Shown here in pieces: positions 5,845 through 6,650 of a DNA stretch of 6,650 bases. Below the pieces are notes generated by a model, which ran no database searches, was not told where the DNA came from, and saw only the letters and a program-made list of their open reading frames with translations. Each line of letters begins with the position of its first letter. Position 1 is the stretch's first letter. This DNA comes from an uncultured Pseudorhodobacter sp. (GTDB lineage Bacteria > Pseudomonadota > Alphaproteobacteria > Rhodobacterales > Rhodobacteraceae): positions 1 to 6,650 of the forward strand of contig CAMFLG010000184.1 of the NCBI GenBank assembly GCA_945957495.1. The letters are read 5' to 3'. Made by a program: the position numbers and the translations under genes.

Positions 5845-6650
5845 CTAAAGCGGCAGTGCCCCATCGCTCCACCGATTTGGCAGTTGACCGTAGGCGGCAG
5901 TCACCGCCGGATCGCGCGGAAATCCGGGTTTGAGGTAGGCGAGCAGCGTGTCAAGAAACACTCTTGATTTCAAGGGCATCAACCGGCGACTGGGAAATAC
6001 GGCGCGCACCGCCGCCGGTGGCATGGTCCAGTCGGGCAGAATTCGCTGCAAGGCGCCGGTCAACACGTCCTGTGCCGCAAAAGCGGTGGGCAAGATGGCA
6101 ATGCCAGCCCCCATGAGCGCAAACCGGTGCAACATCTCGTAGGAGTTTGCCGCAACCCGCAGCGTGCGGAGATCAACCACAAAGGTTTCGCCCGCATTCT
6201 GCAGGCGCCAAACCACGGGATTTCCGCCCGTGGTAAGAACCAGCTTTGCGCAGCGCAAAAGATCCTGAGGTGTCGAGGGAGTTGGCACGCGAGAGAGGTA
6301 GAGAGGGGCCGCGAAAAGCCCGACATCAAGCTCGATCAATTTGCGTGTCGTCAGACGGTGGTCGCTTTCAACATCGCCGATGCGGATGGCGATGTCGTAG
6401 CTTTCTGCAATAAGATCAACGTATCGCGGCGACAAATCCAAAGCGAGTTGCACTTCTGGATATGCGATGCTGAAGGCTGCGAGCATCGGGGCCAGTGAAA
6501 TACTGGCCAGATCGCCCGGGGCCGAAACGCGCAACTGACCGGATGGGATGGTTTTCCGGTGATCTGCCAGATCAACCACACGTTCGATTTCATGTTGAAT
6601 CTGTTCGGATGACCCCAGAATACGCTGCCCCATTTCGGTAAGCACAACAC
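5845..6650 (-). CDS. LysR-type transcriptional regulator, CrgA/DmlR-like subgroup (5' end cut by window edge)
   Basis: C-terminal part of a LysR-family regulator, 268 codons visible. The first readable residues, VVLTEMGQRIL, correspond to the LTExG motif near residue 60 of the family, so the DNA-binding helix-turn-helix (about 55-60 residues) lies beyond the right edge. The GTG at 6645 is therefore not the true start. GQLRVSAP marks the beginning of the effector domain. YDIAIRIGDVES, the AAPLYL segment, the lone W in the middle of the domain, GAGIAILPT and PSRRLMPLKSRVFLDTL are typical of the CrgA/DmlR/AaeR-like subgroup, which is distant from LysR proper. It stops at TAG (5845-5847), tail to tail with lysR. 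Targets and ligand cannot be predicted; in this subgroup the regulated gene is often divergent on the far side, which is outside the window. It is probably not part of the lysine unit. Confidence 0.9.
   Translation of the reverse strand, partial: VVLTEMGQRILGSSEQIQHEIERVVDLADHRKTIPSGQLRVSAPGDLASISLAPMLAAFSIAYPEVQLALDLSPRYVDLIAESYDIAIRIGDVESDHRLTTRKLIELDVGLFAAPLYLSRVPTPSTPQDLLRCAKLVLTTGGNPVVWRLQNAGETFVVDLRTLRVAANSYEMLHRFALMGAGIAILPTAFAAQDVLTGALQRILPDWTMPPAAVRAVFPSRRLMPLKSRVFLDTLLAYLKPGFPRDPAVTAAYGQLPNRWSDGALPL

Noticed and set aside
6643..6645. GTG as start of the right-hand regulator
   Set aside because: The residues here are the LTExG motif normally found near residue 60 of LysR-type proteins, so the gene continues past the right edge.

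Overview
The window looks like high-GC alphaproteobacterial chromosome, most likely Rhodobacteraceae-like. That guess rests on GC-rich codon use, short intergenic gaps and the style of the LysR/LysA/transporter proteins; no marker gene fixes the taxon. There are six protein genes, two of them cut by the window edges. I see no RNA genes, CRISPR arrays, insertion sequences or attachment sites.

Layout, left to right. Positions 1-4779 carry four genes, all on the minus strand. In transcription order they are lysA (diaminopimelate decarboxylase), a family 5 periplasmic peptide-binding protein, a DppB/OppB-type permease and a DppC/OppC-type permease. The last gene runs off the left edge. The ATP-binding subunits are absent and would be expected just beyond position 1. 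The two permease genes overlap by 4 bases. A strong GC-rich stem-loop lies between the binding-protein gene and the first permease gene. A 105-base gap between lysA and the binding-protein gene holds small nested inverted repeats and a clear ribosome binding site for a GTG start.

Positions 4780-4893 form an AT-rich divergent control region with two CATATG-centred half-sites exactly 31 bases apart. To its right, on the plus strand, lies lysR (4894-5814), which closely resembles the classical E. coli activator of lysA. Beyond it, convergent and only 30 bases away, is the C-terminal part of a second, unrelated LysR-type regulator (5845 to the right edge).

How the genes may work together. The lysR/lysA divergent pair is the classical arrangement in which LysR senses diaminopimelate and controls its decarboxylation to lysine. 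Here a di/oligopeptide importer follows lysA on the same strand. This suggests, as inference, a scavenging unit: import of peptides (possibly diaminopimelate- or lysine-containing, such as murein fragments) coupled to the last step of lysine synthesis. The components are known families. What is unusual is the combination and the candidate control elements within it.
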